From the NCBI GenBank assembly GCA_015494735.1, contig WGAQ01000140.1, positions 1 through 22,721 of the forward strand: a stretch of DNA of 22,721 bases, in the 5' to 3' direction. The notes below the pieces were generated by a model that saw nothing but the letters and a program-made list of their open reading frames with translations, was not told the DNA's origin and searched no databases. This document shows, piece after piece, positions 22,198 through 22,721 of the stretch; position 1 is the first letter of the stretch, and each line of letters starts with the position of its first letter. The position numbers were made by a program, and so were the translations under genes. This stretch comes from Caldifarciminota bacterium (GTDB lineage: Bacteria; Hydrothermota; Hydrothermia; LBFQ01; DSFT01).

Positions 22198-22721
22198 TTA
22201 TAGCAAACCACATGGCCTGCATCCCACAATATGAACCCTCAATTTTCCCCTGTAAAGAGCATTTTCGTAAATCTCCATCTTCCCCGGCTCGATATCTCCA
22301 GCCACTATGGAGGTTCCATGTCTTAACCTGACGACAAATTTCAGTCCCTTGTGGAGGAGGAAGGAGATGATGTTTGATTGCTCCTGCTACAGCCACTTCG
22401 TATCCCCTGACTGGCCTGTCTATTTTCTTCGCTGTGGTTATGTATCCGGGACTGTCTGGGGCAAAGAGGGATGGGTATTTTCCCGGGTCATTGCTGTGCA
22501 GGTATCTGTATATGCCTTTGTAGGCCGTCTCTTGATTCACCCTGTACAGGCGGGACAGGGTTCCTCCTCGAATCCGGCTGCTCCTATGTCTCTTTCGAAG
22601 GGGAATTCCATACAACCCATCCATTCCCCTGTGTCCGGATTTTTGTCCGGATCTGACTTTCGGGGGCCTGCAATCCCCACCACATCTGCTTTATAATTTT
22701 CATCCCGACTGAGCGGGAGTA
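22198..22721 (-). pseudogene. Frame-broken coding remnant, partial, possibly transposase-derived
   Basis: Three successive minus-strand frames each look protein-like over part of this stretch. From the right edge to 22537 a 60-codon frame without a start in the window ends ...GFEEEPCPACTG-stop. Then, in a second frame about 22560-22385: RLYRVNQETAYKGIYRYL... to DRPVRGYEVAVAG. Then, in a third frame to the stop at 22198: SNIISFLLHKGLKFVVRLRHG ... ENALYRGKLRVHIVGC. The last piece resembles the 'FViRlr' region of IS4-type DDE transposases and the second its N-terminal helix, but I cannot confirm this. One decayed gene with frameshifts, or two adjacent remnants, are both possible. The single longest open frame (22073-22624) crosses the breaks and is not taken as a real gene. 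Confidence 0.4.

Noticed and set aside
22633..22652. Direct repeat GTCCGGAT twice with a 4-nt spacer
   Set aside because: It is short, and lies in an apparently coding frame (codons for SDPDKNPDT); no evidence of an attachment or target-site duplication.
1098..22721. tRNA, rRNA or riboswitch genes
   Set aside because: I looked through the intergenic gaps (1098-1305, 12470-12619, 17241-17421, 19363-19507, 22099-22197) and saw no cloverleaf, rRNA-like or known riboswitch core sequence.

Overview
The window looks like a stretch of thermophilic, uncultivated-type bacterial chromosome. The replication, translation and metabolic genes are bacterial (RecJ, GatB, full-length transketolase, split glycine dehydrogenase). 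Arginine is written largely with AGG/AGA and isoleucine often with ATA, as in many thermophiles. The large secreted beta-propeller protein ends in a short sorting-type domain of the kind seen in FCB-group bacteria and candidate phyla such as WOR-3/Hydrothermae. A DUF1931 double-histone-fold protein also fits a thermophile. The phylum is inference; no rRNA gene is present to settle it.

Layout. 1-623: 3' part of an ImmA/IrrE-type metallopeptidase regulator. 657-1097 (-): DUF1931 histone-fold protein. 1098-1305: AT-rich intergenic region with a perfect 16-bp palindrome and a possible 24-codon ORF. 1306-2128: degenerate nucleotidyltransferase-fold protein and an O6-alkylguanine-DNA alkyltransferase. 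2152-6046: operon of a secreted concanavalin-like protein, a lipoprotein binding protein, a fused permease and an ATPase, resembling an Fe(III)-type ABC importer. 6069-6992: TraB/DUF5694-like protein. 7024-10568 (-): gcvPB and tkt. 10615-11289: CAP-domain protein. 11291-13297 (-): MFS transporter and CPBP intramembrane protease. 13334-17240 (-): a DNA-end-processing group of recJ and a PLD-nuclease/HerA-ATPase fusion, headed by a small secreted NTR-like protein. 17422-19362: seven-repeat calcium-binding beta-propeller. 19508-22098: saccharopine-dehydrogenase-like enzyme and gatB. 22198-22721 (-): frame-broken coding remnants running off the right edge.

The most general signal is how genes start. 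Ten genes have a TATAAT / TTTAAAAT / TTTAAACT-type -10 box ending only 6-11 nt before the start codon and no Shine-Dalgarno sequence, so their mRNAs should be leaderless or nearly so. Three genes whose -10 box lies further upstream (DUF1931, tkt, the saccharopine-dehydrogenase-like gene) each carry a clear Shine-Dalgarno. Downstream genes in operons are coupled by overlaps or very short gaps. Gene ends are marked by compact GC hairpins mostly lacking a U-tract.

The most unusual protein is the single-chain PLD-HerA fusion next to recJ. It joins a nuclease-type domain to a DNA-translocase motor, a pairing that archaea and defence systems usually build from two separate proteins.
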